Assembly: GCF_009755275.1 (NCBI RefSeq)
Contig: NZ_WQLA01000005.1
Span: forward strand, 62,001 to 126,000
Source: Mucilaginibacter aquatilis
Lineage (GTDB): Bacteria; Bacteroidota; Bacteroidia; Sphingobacteriales; Sphingobacteriaceae
DNA: 64,000 nt
Direction: 5' to 3'
The notes under the pieces are model-generated. The model saw nothing but the letters and a program-made list of their open reading frames with translations. It had not been told where the DNA came from and searched no databases. Position numbers and translations under genes: made by a program. Positions 33,939 to 42,458 of this stretch are shown here, piece after piece (the first letter of the stretch is position 1; every line of letters starts with the position of its first letter).

Positions 33939-35561
33939 ATGAGTTTCAACGACGAGCTTAACAGCTTATTTGTTGAGGAGAGCCAGATACCGGCCGAGTA
34001 CCGGATCGAAGAGCTTCATCAACGGGAGTACCTGGTAAACGGGGAAATGAAACAGTGGGATGGCGAGGTTAGCGAGGTGTATTCACCTATTTGCATACCC
34101 GGTCCTGATGGTTTACAACGCAAGCTTATTGGCAGCTATCCGCTGGGCACCGAGAAGGAAGCCATGGAAGCACTTGAAGCCGCAGAAGCAGCCTACAACA
34201 ACGGCCGCGGCGAATGGCCAACCATGAGCGTAGCCGACCGTATTAAGTGCCTTGAGAAGTTTGTGTACAAGATGGTGGAGCAGCGCGATCTGGTTATCAA
34301 GCTTATTGTATGGGAAATTGGTAAATCACTGGCCGACTCAACCAAAGAGTTTGACCGTACAGTTGACTATATAAATCTGACTATTGATGCTCTTAAAGAC
34401 ATCGACCGTCAGTCATCGCGCTTTGAAATTGCCGAAGGTGTGGTTGCACAAACCCGCCGCTCGCCACTTGGTGTGGTATTATGTATGGGTCCGTTTAACT
34501 ACCCGTTGAACGAAACCTTTACTACATTGATCCCGGCCATTATCATGGGCAACACCATACTTTTCAAACCACCGAAACATGGTACTTTAGTTCACTACCC
34601 ATTATTGCGTGCCTTCCAGGAATCTTTCCCTAAAGGTGTGGTAAACACAGTTTACGGTCGTGGTGCCAACGTTACCCCAGGCTTAATGGCTACCGGTAAA
34701 ATAAACGTATTGGCTTTCATTGGCTCAAGCAAGGTGGCTAATGATTTAAAGAAACGTCACCCTAAAATTAACCGCTTACGTGCCGTGCTAAGTTTGGATG
34801 CTAAAAATGCAGCCATCGTAACTAAAAGCGCCGACCTGCAAATTGCGGTTAATGAATGTATTTTAGGTTCATTATCTTACAACGGTCAGCGTTGTACAGC
34901 TATTAAAATTATTCATGTGCACAAAGACGTTGCCGATGAATTTTTGAAATTGCTTAGCGAAGGTATTGCCAAATTGAAATACGGTATGCCATGGGAAAAA
35001 GGTGTAAACCTTACTCCTGTAGCTGAACCTGGTAAGCCTGCCTACCTTAAAGAGTGTATTGACGATGCCATTGCTAACGGAGCCAAGGTAGTTAACGAAA
35101 ACGGTGGCGCTACTGTTGCATCATTTGTATACCCGGCAGTAGTTTACCCTGTTAACGAAAATATGAAACTGTACCGCGAGGAGCAGTTTGGTCCGGTTAT
35201 ACCTGTTATGCCTTTCGACAGCATTGAGGAGCCTATTCAGTACCAAATAGATTCGCCGCACGGTATGCAGGTGAGTATATTTAGTACCGATGCGCAGGAA
35301 ACTGCCGATTTGATTGATCCGTTTGTAAACCTGGTAAGCCGCGTTAACATCAACGCACAATGCCAGCGCGGACCAGATGTATTCCCTTTCACCGGCCGTA
35401 AAGACAGTGCCGAGGGTACCCTATCGGTGCATGATGCACTACGTTCGTTCTCTATCCGTTCGTTGGTGGCTACCAAAATGAACGATTCGAACAAGCAATT
35501 GTTGAACGACATCATAAATGAACACGATAGCAACTTCTTGAGTACTAATTATATATTTTAA
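33939..35561 (+). CDS. Aldehyde dehydrogenase, GapN-like (NADP-dependent glyceraldehyde-3-phosphate dehydrogenase)
   Basis: 540 residues, class 3 aldehyde dehydrogenase fold. Catalytic Cys is C319 in NGQRCTA; the oxyanion Asn is in MGPFNYPLNE; the cofactor segment IGSSKVAND is present. The general-base motif LELGGK of typical ALDH11/GapN reads LSLDAKN here, placing Ser285 at the Glu position; the 34-residue distance to C319 equals Glu250-Cys284 of Streptococcus mutans GapN. Location behind eda suggests oxidation of the aldolase product glyceraldehyde 3-phosphate to 3-phosphoglycerate, giving NADPH and bypassing the ATP-forming step. The substrate is inferred from family resemblance and context. 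Confidence 0.8.
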   Translation: MSFNDELNSLFVEESQIPAEYRIEELHQREYLVNGEMKQWDGEVSEVYSPICIPGPDGLQRKLIGSYPLGTEKEAMEALEAAEAAYNNGRGEWPTMSVADRIKCLEKFVYKMVEQRDLVIKLIVWEIGKSLADSTKEFDRTVDYINLTIDALKDIDRQSSRFEIAEGVVAQTRRSPLGVVLCMGPFNYPLNETFTTLIPAIIMGNTILFKPPKHGTLVHYPLLRAFQESFPKGVVNTVYGRGANVTPGLMATGKINVLAFIGSSKVANDLKKRHPKINRLRAVLSLDAKNAAIVTKSADLQIAVNECILGSLSYNGQRCTAIKIIHVHKDVADEFLKLLSEGIAKLKYGMPWEKGVNLTPVAEPGKPAYLKECIDDAIANGAKVVNENGGATVASFVYPAVVYPVNENMKLYREEQFGPVIPVMPFDSIEEPIQYQIDSPHGMQVSIFSTDAQETADLIDPFVNLVSRVNINAQCQRGPDVFPFTGRKDSAEGTLSVHDALRSFSIRSLVATKMNDSNKQLLNDIINEHDSNFLSTNYIF

Positions 35562-35580
35562 TTTATAATAAGGCACTTTA

Positions 35581-35620
35581 TAACAAAAACGGGCAGCTAA
35601 ATAGCTGCCCGTTTTTGTTA
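35581..35620. terminator. Bidirectional terminator with 18-bp perfect stem
   Basis: Arms 35581-35598 and 35603-35620 are exact reverse complements (core ACGGGCAGCT), 4-nt loop, flanked by A5/T5 runs inside the stem. Separates the gapN-like gene (+) from the convergent secreted protein (-). Confidence 0.92.
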
Positions 35621-35634
35621 TAGGATAAGTTCCG

Positions 35635-36069
35635 TTAGTAAGAATTTTGAATAGTAATATTCAACCCTTCTTCAGGGCTATCTGATAGGTCACCAATGTA
35701 AACATCATTCAGCAATTCGAAATAATTTAAGTTATCCCATAATTGGTTATAAGCCGATTGGCCTCTGGCGTACCAGTCATAGCGCCAATCTGTAGTATAA
35801 TGAAATCTTCTTATGTAAACGGTATAATTACCGGCGGGTACCGTGCCGCATCTGTAAGTTTGATCAACTTTGGTAAAATCATAAGCAAATAAAAAGTAGT
35901 CTTCATCAATATCGTTATTGTGGCAGTACACCTCCCATTGCGCAAAATGCGAACTAGTTCCTTGATAAGTTAAATAGATTGGCACCATGTTTTGTGCCTT
36001 AGCACTCAGGCTAAATGAAAGCGCAGCAAATACCATTGCAAGCGCAAGCAGCAATTTTGTTTTTCTCAT
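35635..36069 (-). CDS. Small secreted protein of unknown function
   Basis: 144 residues. A clear signal peptide (about 1-25, ending LSAKAQ) is followed by a Tyr/Trp/Asp-rich beta-type domain (WEVYCHNNDIDEDYFLFAYD, GTVPAGNYTVYIRRF) with two Cys that could form a disulfide. Not recognised as a named family. Its own promoter should lie in 36070-36130, where no clear -7 box was found. Confidence 0.7.
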   Translation of the reverse strand: MRKTKLLLALAMVFAALSFSLSAKAQNMVPIYLTYQGTSSHFAQWEVYCHNNDIDEDYFLFAYDFTKVDQTYRCGTVPAGNYTVYIRRFHYTTDWRYDWYARGQSAYNQLWDNLNYFELLNDVYIGDLSDSPEEGLNITIQNSY

Positions 36070-36359
36070 AATAAGTTAAAGATTATAAATGGTTTATGCA
36101 TCAAAGATACCGGCAATTTAACCCACACTTTATAGTATATTTTCTAGTTGCTATAAAATATTAACAGCATTTATGAAAATTTGATGAGAGTGTGTAACCT
36201 GTAAATGCAATACTGTTATAAATCGCTACAACTCAATAGCAGCCACTCTGTTTTATATGCCTTGGTCAATATACAGCAGCCCGCCTGAAAACTTTATTAA
36301 AAGCTTTTTATACCAAATCTTTTACCATAATCAAACTAAATTATTACTTTAAAAATCCG
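36070..36359. other. AT-rich intergenic region
   Basis: About 290 bases between the divergent secreted-protein gene and ileS; strongly AT-rich, no open frame, hairpin or riboswitch-like fold recognised. The ileS -7 box follows directly. Confidence 0.5.
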
Positions 36360-36367
36360 TATTTTTG
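36360..36367 (+). promoter_or_regulatory. -7 box of ileS
   Basis: Perfect TATTTTTG; expected transcript start around 36371, about 25 nt before the ATG at 36396. No -33 TTG. Confidence 0.55.
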
Positions 36368-36395
36368 CACCTCTTAATTTTTGTGGAAACCACTG

Positions 36396-39300
36396 ATGTA
36401 CAAGGAATATAAACAGTTAAATTTATCACAGATAGGCAAGGATGTACTCGAGTTTTGGAAACAAAACAGCATTTTCGAAAAAAGCATCAGCAGTCGTCCA
36501 GCCAGTAATCCATATACTTTCTACGAAGGTCCGCCATCGGCCAATGGTATGCCCGGCATTCACCATGCTATGGCGCGGTCAATTAAAGATATTTTTTGCC
36601 GCTACAAAACTCTTAAGGGGTACCAGGTAAAGCGTAAAGGCGGCTGGGATACCCACGGCCTGCCTATTGAGCTGGCTGTAGAAAAATCATTAGGTATTAC
36701 TAAAGATGATATTGGCAAAACCATTTCGGTAGATGATTATAACCAGGCCTGCCGCAAGGAGGTAATGCGTTATACTGACGTATGGAACGACCTTACCCTT
36801 AAAATGGGCTACTGGGTTGACTTAGAGAAACCTTACATCACCTACGAAAACGATTATATTGAAACCCTTTGGTGGATTTTAAAACAACTATACAATAAAG
36901 GATGGTTGTATAAAGGTTATACGGTACAGCCGTACTCGCCAAAATCGGGCACGGGTTTAAGCTCACACGAACTTAATCAGCCGGGCACCTACAAAATGGT
37001 GAAAGATACTACCATTACTGCACAGTTCCATTTAAAAAATGACCAGCAGCACCCGCTGATCTCAACACTGTTCAGCGAGGCGGAAGAAGATACCGTTATA
37101 CTGGCCTGGACAACTACTCCATGGACACTGCCGTCGAACTGTGCGCTGGCCGTGGGCGAGGACATTGACTATGTTAAAATAGCCACCTTTAACCCGTATA
37201 CCTACAAACCAGTAAGCGTGGTTTTAGCAAAAGCGTTGGTAGGTAAATACTTTAAAGTTGAGGGCGAGAATGCACCTTTCGACGATTACAAAGAAGGCGA
37301 TAAAGTTATCCCTTGGACGGTAAAGGCTGAATTTAAAGGCTTAGACCTGATTGGCCTGCGTTATCACCAGTTGATGCCGTATGTAAGCAATGAGGACCTG
37401 GAGAAAAATGCATTCCGCGTTATCCCGGCCGACTTTGTGACCACAGGCGATGGTACCGGCATTGTACACACGGCATCTGTTTTTGGTGCGGATGACTTTA
37501 GGGCCTGTAAAGAAAACAACGTACCATCGGTAATGGTGTTGGACGAAACAGGCAAAGAAGTGCCATTAGTAAACAAACAAGGCCGTTTTGTTGACGAGGT
37601 AATTGATTTTGCCGGCCGTTATGTGAAAGAAGAATATTACAGCAAGGAAGAACGCGAGGAACCTGGTTTTAAACCAACCGACGTGCTTATTTCTATTAAG
37701 CTGAAAGAGGATAACAAAGCGTTCAACGTACAAAAGTACGAACACAGCTACCCACACTCGTGGCGTACTGATGAGCCAATTTTGTACTATCCGCTCGATA
37801 GCTGGTTTATTAAAACCACTGCCGTTAAGGATAAGCTTATCGAACTAAACAAAACTATCAACTGGAAACCCGAAGCGACCGGTACCGGTCGTTTTGGTAA
37901 CTGGTTAGAAAACTTGGTTGACTGGAACTTATCGCGTTCACGCTACTGGGGTACCCCGCTGCCTATTTGGCGGTCTGATTATTTAGGTCTGGACTTCAAT
38001 TCGGAGATATGTATTGGAAGTATTGATGACTTATATAAGTATGACGTATTCTACTTCAAATTTGAGGAGGCTAAAGATTTCTTCTTGAAAAATAGTGAAG
38101 AGAAAATAGCTGAGCTGTTGGAAATAAAATATAATGAAGATGATCCAAATAATCCGTTTGATTGGGCTCATGTTCAGCAGCACAAAATAGAGGTTGAACG
38201 AGGAAATATATCATTAAAGCATTTTATTGATTTTTGTCCAAATAAGAAGGTACTTCTAAAGAAGTTTTCTTGCACAATTGATGAGTTTTACAAGGAGAAA
38301 AATATTCCTTTGGACATACATAGACCCTATGTAGATAATTTTGTTTTATCAAAACTCCACGATGGAGAGCTTCAGTATTTTTATCGTGAGCCCGACCTAA
38401 TCGACGTTTGGTTCGATTCGGGTGCTATGCCGTATGCACAATGGCACTTCCCGTTCGAAAATAAAGAACAGTTTGCTGATGCCTACCCGGCCGATTTTAT
38501 TGCCGAGGGTGTCGACCAAACCCGTGGCTGGTTTTTTACCCTACACGCCATTGCCGTTATGCTAAGCGAGGCCAGCGACGAGGTAAAAGCCGTAAATGAA
38601 AAAGTAGGCAACCGCGGTATTGCATTTAAAAACGTGGTATCAAACGGTTTGGTGCTCGATAAAAACGGCAACAAAATGTCGAAACGTTTAGGCAACGCTG
38701 TCGATCCGTTTGAAACCATTGAGCAATACGGTGCCGATGCAGCCCGCTGGTACATGATCAGCAATGCATCGCCATGGGATAACCTTAAATTTAATATTGA
38801 AGGATTGGACGAGGTTCGTCGTAAATTCTTTGGTACTTTATATAACACCTACTCGTTCTTTTCGCTGTACGCTAACATTGATAAATTCGATTACAGCGCG
38901 CCCGAGATCGAACTAAGCCAACGCCCCGAAATTGACCGCTGGATACTATCGTTACTAAACACGTTGACCCAGGAGGTTGACGGATTTTATGCCGATTTTG
39001 AGCCAACCAAAGCAGCCCGCGCTATACAGGAATACGTTGATGCACACCTGAGCAACTGGTACGTGCGCCTGAGCCGTCGCCGTTTCTGGAAATCAGATAA
39101 TTCCGAAGACAAAACATCAGCTTACCAAACGCTATATACCTGTTTGGTAACCATTGCTAAGCTCATGTCGCCCATTGCGCCGTTCTTTGCCGAACGCCTG
39201 TACAACGATTTAAATACTACTACCGGTAAAGAGCAATTCGAGTCGGTGCATTTAACTAATTTCCCTGCCTACCAGGCCGAGTTGGTTGACAAAGAGCTGG

Positions 39301-40028
39301 AAGAGCGTATGCAACTGGCACAGGATATTTCATCGTTAACCCTATCGTTACGTAAAAAGGTAGGTATTAACGTACGCCAGCCGTTAAGTAAAATATTACT
39401 GCCTATACTCAACAAAAACTTTGAGCACCAGGTTGAGGCCATTAAAGAACTGATTCTTTCGGAAACCAACATTAAAGCTATTGAGTACATAACTGACACT
39501 GCCGGCTTTATTACCCGTAAAATCAAGCCAAACTTTAAAGCTTTGGGCCAAAAGGTAGGTAAGGATATGAAGGCCGTTGCGGAAGCCATTACCGGTTTCA
39601 ACCAGGAGGATATTGCCAAACTGGAAAATGAAGGACAGATTGCTGTGTTAGATAACAAATACACCATACTTGCCGCCGAAGTTGAAATTACTGCCGAAGA
39701 CGTTCCGGGCTGGCAGGTTGCAAATTTGGGAAAACTAACCGTGGCTTTAGATGTTACCCTAACCAACGAACTTAAACAGGAAGGTATATCGCGCGAACTC
39801 ATCAACCGTATACAAAACCTGCGCAAGGGTAATAATTTTGAAGTTACTGATAAGATAAATGTACGCCTGAGTGATCACCCGCTAATCAGCGAGGCTGTAA
39901 ATAAGAATTTATCATATATATGTGCCGAAACGTTAGCTGAAAACATTAAGCTTGATAGCCAACTTAATGAGGGTGAAAAAACTGTTATTGACGAAACCGA
40001 AGTAATTATTTCTATAACTAAAATATAA
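36396..40028 (+). CDS. ileS: Isoleucyl-tRNA synthetase, eukaryote-like type 2
   Basis: 1210 residues from ATG 36396 (MYKEYKQLNLSQIG); a TTG at 36381 would add five residues. It charges tRNA-Ile with isoleucine. The first class I signature reads PSANGMPGIHH, i.e. G54-I-H-H57: the His and Gly of HIGH are exchanged (GXHH). SIKDIFCRYKTLKGY and the extended C-terminus mark the IleS2 type. KMSKRLGN lies near 760. The editing domain (about 190-400) and anticodon-binding and C-terminal domains are complete. Residues about 528-667 (37978-38395) have AT-rich, atypical codons and are longer than expected between IGSIDDL and HRPYVD. The stop overlaps the next start (TAATG). Confidence 0.96.
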   Translation: MYKEYKQLNLSQIGKDVLEFWKQNSIFEKSISSRPASNPYTFYEGPPSANGMPGIHHAMARSIKDIFCRYKTLKGYQVKRKGGWDTHGLPIELAVEKSLGITKDDIGKTISVDDYNQACRKEVMRYTDVWNDLTLKMGYWVDLEKPYITYENDYIETLWWILKQLYNKGWLYKGYTVQPYSPKSGTGLSSHELNQPGTYKMVKDTTITAQFHLKNDQQHPLISTLFSEAEEDTVILAWTTTPWTLPSNCALAVGEDIDYVKIATFNPYTYKPVSVVLAKALVGKYFKVEGENAPFDDYKEGDKVIPWTVKAEFKGLDLIGLRYHQLMPYVSNEDLEKNAFRVIPADFVTTGDGTGIVHTASVFGADDFRACKENNVPSVMVLDETGKEVPLVNKQGRFVDEVIDFAGRYVKEEYYSKEEREEPGFKPTDVLISIKLKEDNKAFNVQKYEHSYPHSWRTDEPILYYPLDSWFIKTTAVKDKLIELNKTINWKPEATGTGRFGNWLENLVDWNLSRSRYWGTPLPIWRSDYLGLDFNSEICIGSIDDLYKYDVFYFKFEEAKDFFLKNSEEKIAELLEIKYNEDDPNNPFDWAHVQQHKIEVERGNISLKHFIDFCPNKKVLLKKFSCTIDEFYKEKNIPLDIHRPYVDNFVLSKLHDGELQYFYREPDLIDVWFDSGAMPYAQWHFPFENKEQFADAYPADFIAEGVDQTRGWFFTLHAIAVMLSEASDEVKAVNEKVGNRGIAFKNVVSNGLVLDKNGNKMSKRLGNAVDPFETIEQYGADAARWYMISNASPWDNLKFNIEGLDEVRRKFFGTLYNTYSFFSLYANIDKFDYSAPEIELSQRPEIDRWILSLLNTLTQEVDGFYADFEPTKAARAIQEYVDAHLSNWYVRLSRRRFWKSDNSEDKTSAYQTLYTCLVTIAKLMSPIAPFFAERLYNDLNTTTGKEQFESVHLTNFPAYQAELVDKELEERMQLAQDISSLTLSLRKKVGINVRQPLSKILLPILNKNFEHQVEAIKELILSETNIKAIEYITDTAGFITRKIKPNFKALGQKVGKDMKAVAEAITGFNQEDIAKLENEGQIAVLDNKYTILAAEVEITAEDVPGWQVANLGKLTVALDVTLTNELKQEGISRELINRIQNLRKGNNFEVTDKINVRLSDHPLISEAVNKNLSYICAETLAENIKLDSQLNEGEKTVIDETEVIISITKI

Positions 40029-40414
40029 TGAGCACACCACAAACTGAAAAAACAAGATATTCAGACGCTGAGTTACTAGAATTTAAAGAATTAATTTTAG
40101 ACAAGATACGTATTGCACGTGAAGAACTGAATGCCCTCGCATCATCATTAAGTAACCCAAACCTTAATGGCACTGATGATACTGCAGGCACTTATAAAAC
40201 ATTAGAAGACGGTTCAGCTACATTGGAAAAAGAGCAGATTAACCAACTGGCTGCCCGTCAAAAGAAATTTATTGAGCAATTAGAGGCTGCCCTGGTACGC
40301 ATTGAAACCAAATCATATGGTATTTGCCGCGAAACCGGTAAACTGATACAAAAGGAACGCCTGCGTGCTGTACCGCACACAACCCTGAGCATGGAAGCTA
40401 AATTGAAGCAGTAA
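40028..40414 (+). CDS. DksA/TraR-family protein with degenerate zinc finger
   Basis: 128 residues: an N-terminal helical hairpin (about 15-95) and a C-terminal DksA-like finger region YGICRETGKLIQKERLRAVPHTTLS. DksA proteins bind RNA polymerase through its secondary channel. The four zinc Cys are reduced to one: the first CxxC is CRET and the second pair reads S-x-x-A, so zinc binding is unlikely, as in zinc-independent DksA2-type paralogues. Its ATG overlaps the ileS stop by one base and lspA starts 6 nt after its stop; this ileS-dksA-lspA order is therefore a tight operon. Confidence 0.88.
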   Translation: MSTPQTEKTRYSDAELLEFKELILDKIRIAREELNALASSLSNPNLNGTDDTAGTYKTLEDGSATLEKEQINQLAARQKKFIEQLEAALVRIETKSYGICRETGKLIQKERLRAVPHTTLSMEAKLKQ

Positions 40415-40420
40415 TTTTAC

Positions 40421-41026
40421 ATGAAGGCATCGTACTTAAAACCTTTCCTTTTAGCTTTCGTAGTTGTACTAGCCGATCAGCTTATTAAAATATGGGTGCG
40501 CAACAACATGTATATGGGCCAGGAAATTCATTTCCTGGGTGATAGGGGCATGTTACTTTATACCGAAAACAATGGTATGGCCTTTGGCTGGGAACTTGGT
40601 GGCGTAGCCGGTAAACTGGCACTTACCTTGTTCCGCATTTTTGCAGTAGGTGGTATTGGCTACGGTTTGTATTACCTTATAAAACACAAGCACCACCGCG
40701 GACTAATACTTTGCGTGGCTTTAATTTTTGCAGGTGCCTTGGGTAATATCATTGATTCTACCTTTTACGGAATGATATACGGATACGCTCCCATTTTTCA
40801 AGGACGCGTAGTGGATATGTTCTATTTCCCGATAATAAGAGGTCATTACCCTACGTGGGTTCCATCGGTAGGCGGCGATCCGTTCATATTCTTTCAACCT
40901 ATATTTAACCTGGCCGATTCGGCAATATCTATAGGCGTTATCCTCATCCTTATTTTTCAAAATAAGTATTTCAAAAAGGAAGAAGAAGTACCAAGCAGTC
41001 CGCATAGCGAGGTTGTTGAAGAATAA
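40421..41026 (+). CDS. lspA: Lipoprotein signal peptidase (signal peptidase II)
   Basis: 201 residues with four membrane segments. The two catalytic Asp are visible in GNIIDS and FNLADS, and the NGMAFG motif lies near residue 50. LspA cleaves lipoprotein signal peptides after diacylglyceryl transfer in the inner membrane, which serves the several lipoproteins of this window. It is longer than E. coli LspA (164) because of an extended periplasmic loop (YGYAPIFQGRV...PSVGGDPF) and acidic C-tail, as usual in Bacteroidota. Confidence 0.95.
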   Translation: MKASYLKPFLLAFVVVLADQLIKIWVRNNMYMGQEIHFLGDRGMLLYTENNGMAFGWELGGVAGKLALTLFRIFAVGGIGYGLYYLIKHKHHRGLILCVALIFAGALGNIIDSTFYGMIYGYAPIFQGRVVDMFYFPIIRGHYPTWVPSVGGDPFIFFQPIFNLADSAISIGVILILIFQNKYFKKEEEVPSSPHSEVVEE

Positions 41027-41052
41027 AATTTCAACTCCTGATAAATCAAACA

Positions 41053-41084
41053 AAAAAAGCCGCTCTAATTTGAGCGGCTTTTTT
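41053..41084 (+). terminator. Terminator of the ileS-dksA-lspA operon
   Basis: 13-bp perfect stem (core AGCCGCTC/GAGCGGCT), 6-nt loop, flanked by A7 and T6; 3' end of the operon. Confidence 0.9.
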
Positions 41085-41577
41085 CGTTTACAGTTTTCCG
41101 TTAGTACAAAGCTGTAATTTTAAAACAACAGCCACATCACAACACCTTGATATTCACGTATTTCATATAATAATAAAAAAATAACAAGTTTCGTTAAACC
41201 ATTTAGCGCTTATGGGCTCTATAATGTGCTTTTGATGATAAAGCAAAGCGAACAAGTTAAGCCTGAAAAAAAATCACAGGCTTTGTAACAAATAAGTTAA
41301 ATAGTTCGTCTTGGCTATGTTATTAAAAGTTATTCAACCAAATCACAGTTCACAATGTTATTAAATCTAACACCTATATCAACAGTTACAGCGCCGGCTT
41401 GTACCGGCGCCCTAACAACACTAATGAGCAAGCTATAGCTACTCTTCACTAATCAAACATTTTTACTAACATATTTTACTTGATAAGGCTATGCTGATGC
41501 ATAACCCGGGAACAGCTTGGCTTGAAAAGCAAATATCCGTTAGTACTTACATTTCATCAACACTCAAAAATTAAACA
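41085..41577. other. AT-rich intergenic region with a GC hairpin and short direct repeat
   Basis: About 490 bases without a gene. GCGCCGG (41391-41397) and CCGGCGC (41404-41410) form a 7-bp all-GC hairpin with no T-run after it. ATGTTATTAAA occurs twice (41317-41327 and 41355-41365). It is the probable promoter region of the lipoprotein gene at 41578; no clear TAnnTTTG was identified. Confidence 0.4.
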
Positions 41578-42372
41578 ATGAAACCAATCACAATTTTTAA
41601 CCGCTTATTAAGCCTAGCACTACTAACTACCGCCCTGTTTACAACCTCATGTAAAAAGGATAAAGATGATAAGCGCATCAAAGAGATGAGGCTTATAAAG
41701 CTGGAAGAGTCGGCCACGAGCTACACTACATTTGATTACAACTCAAAAAACCAGGTGGTTAAAATGACTTCAAATGAGGGCACAATTGCCCAAACCTTTA
41801 ATGTATCATATGAAAACAACAAACCAAGCCTGATTAAGTCAGGCGAAGGTTCAATGAAGTTCACTTACGTAAACAACAAACTTGATGCTACCAAACTATT
41901 TGCAGACGACGCTCAAACACAACTGGTAGGGCACATTAAACTTAACTACCTGAACGAACGAATAGATAATATGGTAATTTCTCACCTGCTGGAAGGTGCT
42001 CAGGAACCAACGCCAATTGTAAAATCGCTATATGAATATTACGCAAACGGTGATGTTAAAAAGCAGGTTGATTACGTTTGGAATCCTTTAAATGGTCAAT
42101 TCAAATTAAGCGCATCAACTGTTTATGAATACGATGATAAGGTTAACCCTTTACTTGCACTGGGCGATGCTTATACCATATCATTTAAGGCAGTATCACA
42201 ACACAACCCGGTTAAAGAAACTGAGTATGACGAAAACAACGAACTAAGCTTTACCACTACCTACACTTACACCTATAACAGCAATGCATATCCGGTTACT
42301 GCCCAAAGAAAAATTACTGCTGCGGGCAAGGCTAACTCAACTGTTAGCAACTTTAAATACACATACCAATAA
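41578..42372 (+). CDS. Lipoprotein of unknown function (DUF4595-like beta protein)
   Basis: 264 residues with a lipoprotein signal peptide (LFTTSC, Cys at about 25, followed by KKDKDDK). The mature part repeats beta-strands in the pattern Tyr-x-Tyr-x-x-x-[Asn/Asp] (YNSKNQVVKM, YVNNKLDATK, YEYDDK, YTYTYNSN), typical of Bacteroidota surface lipoproteins such as DUF4595. No enzymatic motif. Likely outer-membrane anchored and beta-sheet-rich. Confidence 0.75.
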   Translation: MKPITIFNRLLSLALLTTALFTTSCKKDKDDKRIKEMRLIKLEESATSYTTFDYNSKNQVVKMTSNEGTIAQTFNVSYENNKPSLIKSGEGSMKFTYVNNKLDATKLFADDAQTQLVGHIKLNYLNERIDNMVISHLLEGAQEPTPIVKSLYEYYANGDVKKQVDYVWNPLNGQFKLSASTVYEYDDKVNPLLALGDAYTISFKAVSQHNPVKETEYDENNELSFTTTYTYTYNSNAYPVTAQRKITAAGKANSTVSNFKYTYQ

Positions 42373-42418
42373 AATTTGCTACTATTTACTTGTAGCAAGT
42401 TAATAATTACTAATATTG

Positions 42419-42454
42419 GCCGCGCCACAACATTAAGTGGCGCGGCATTTTTTT
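42419..42454 (+). terminator. Terminator after the lipoprotein gene
   Basis: 10-bp GC stem (GCCGCGCCAC with GTGGCGCGGC), 8-nt loop, then ATTTTTTT. Confidence 0.9.
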
Positions 42455-42458
42455 ACCT

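Noticed and set aside
41391..41410. GC hairpin as terminator
   Set aside because: No T-run follows and the upstream operon already has a strong terminator at 41053-41084.
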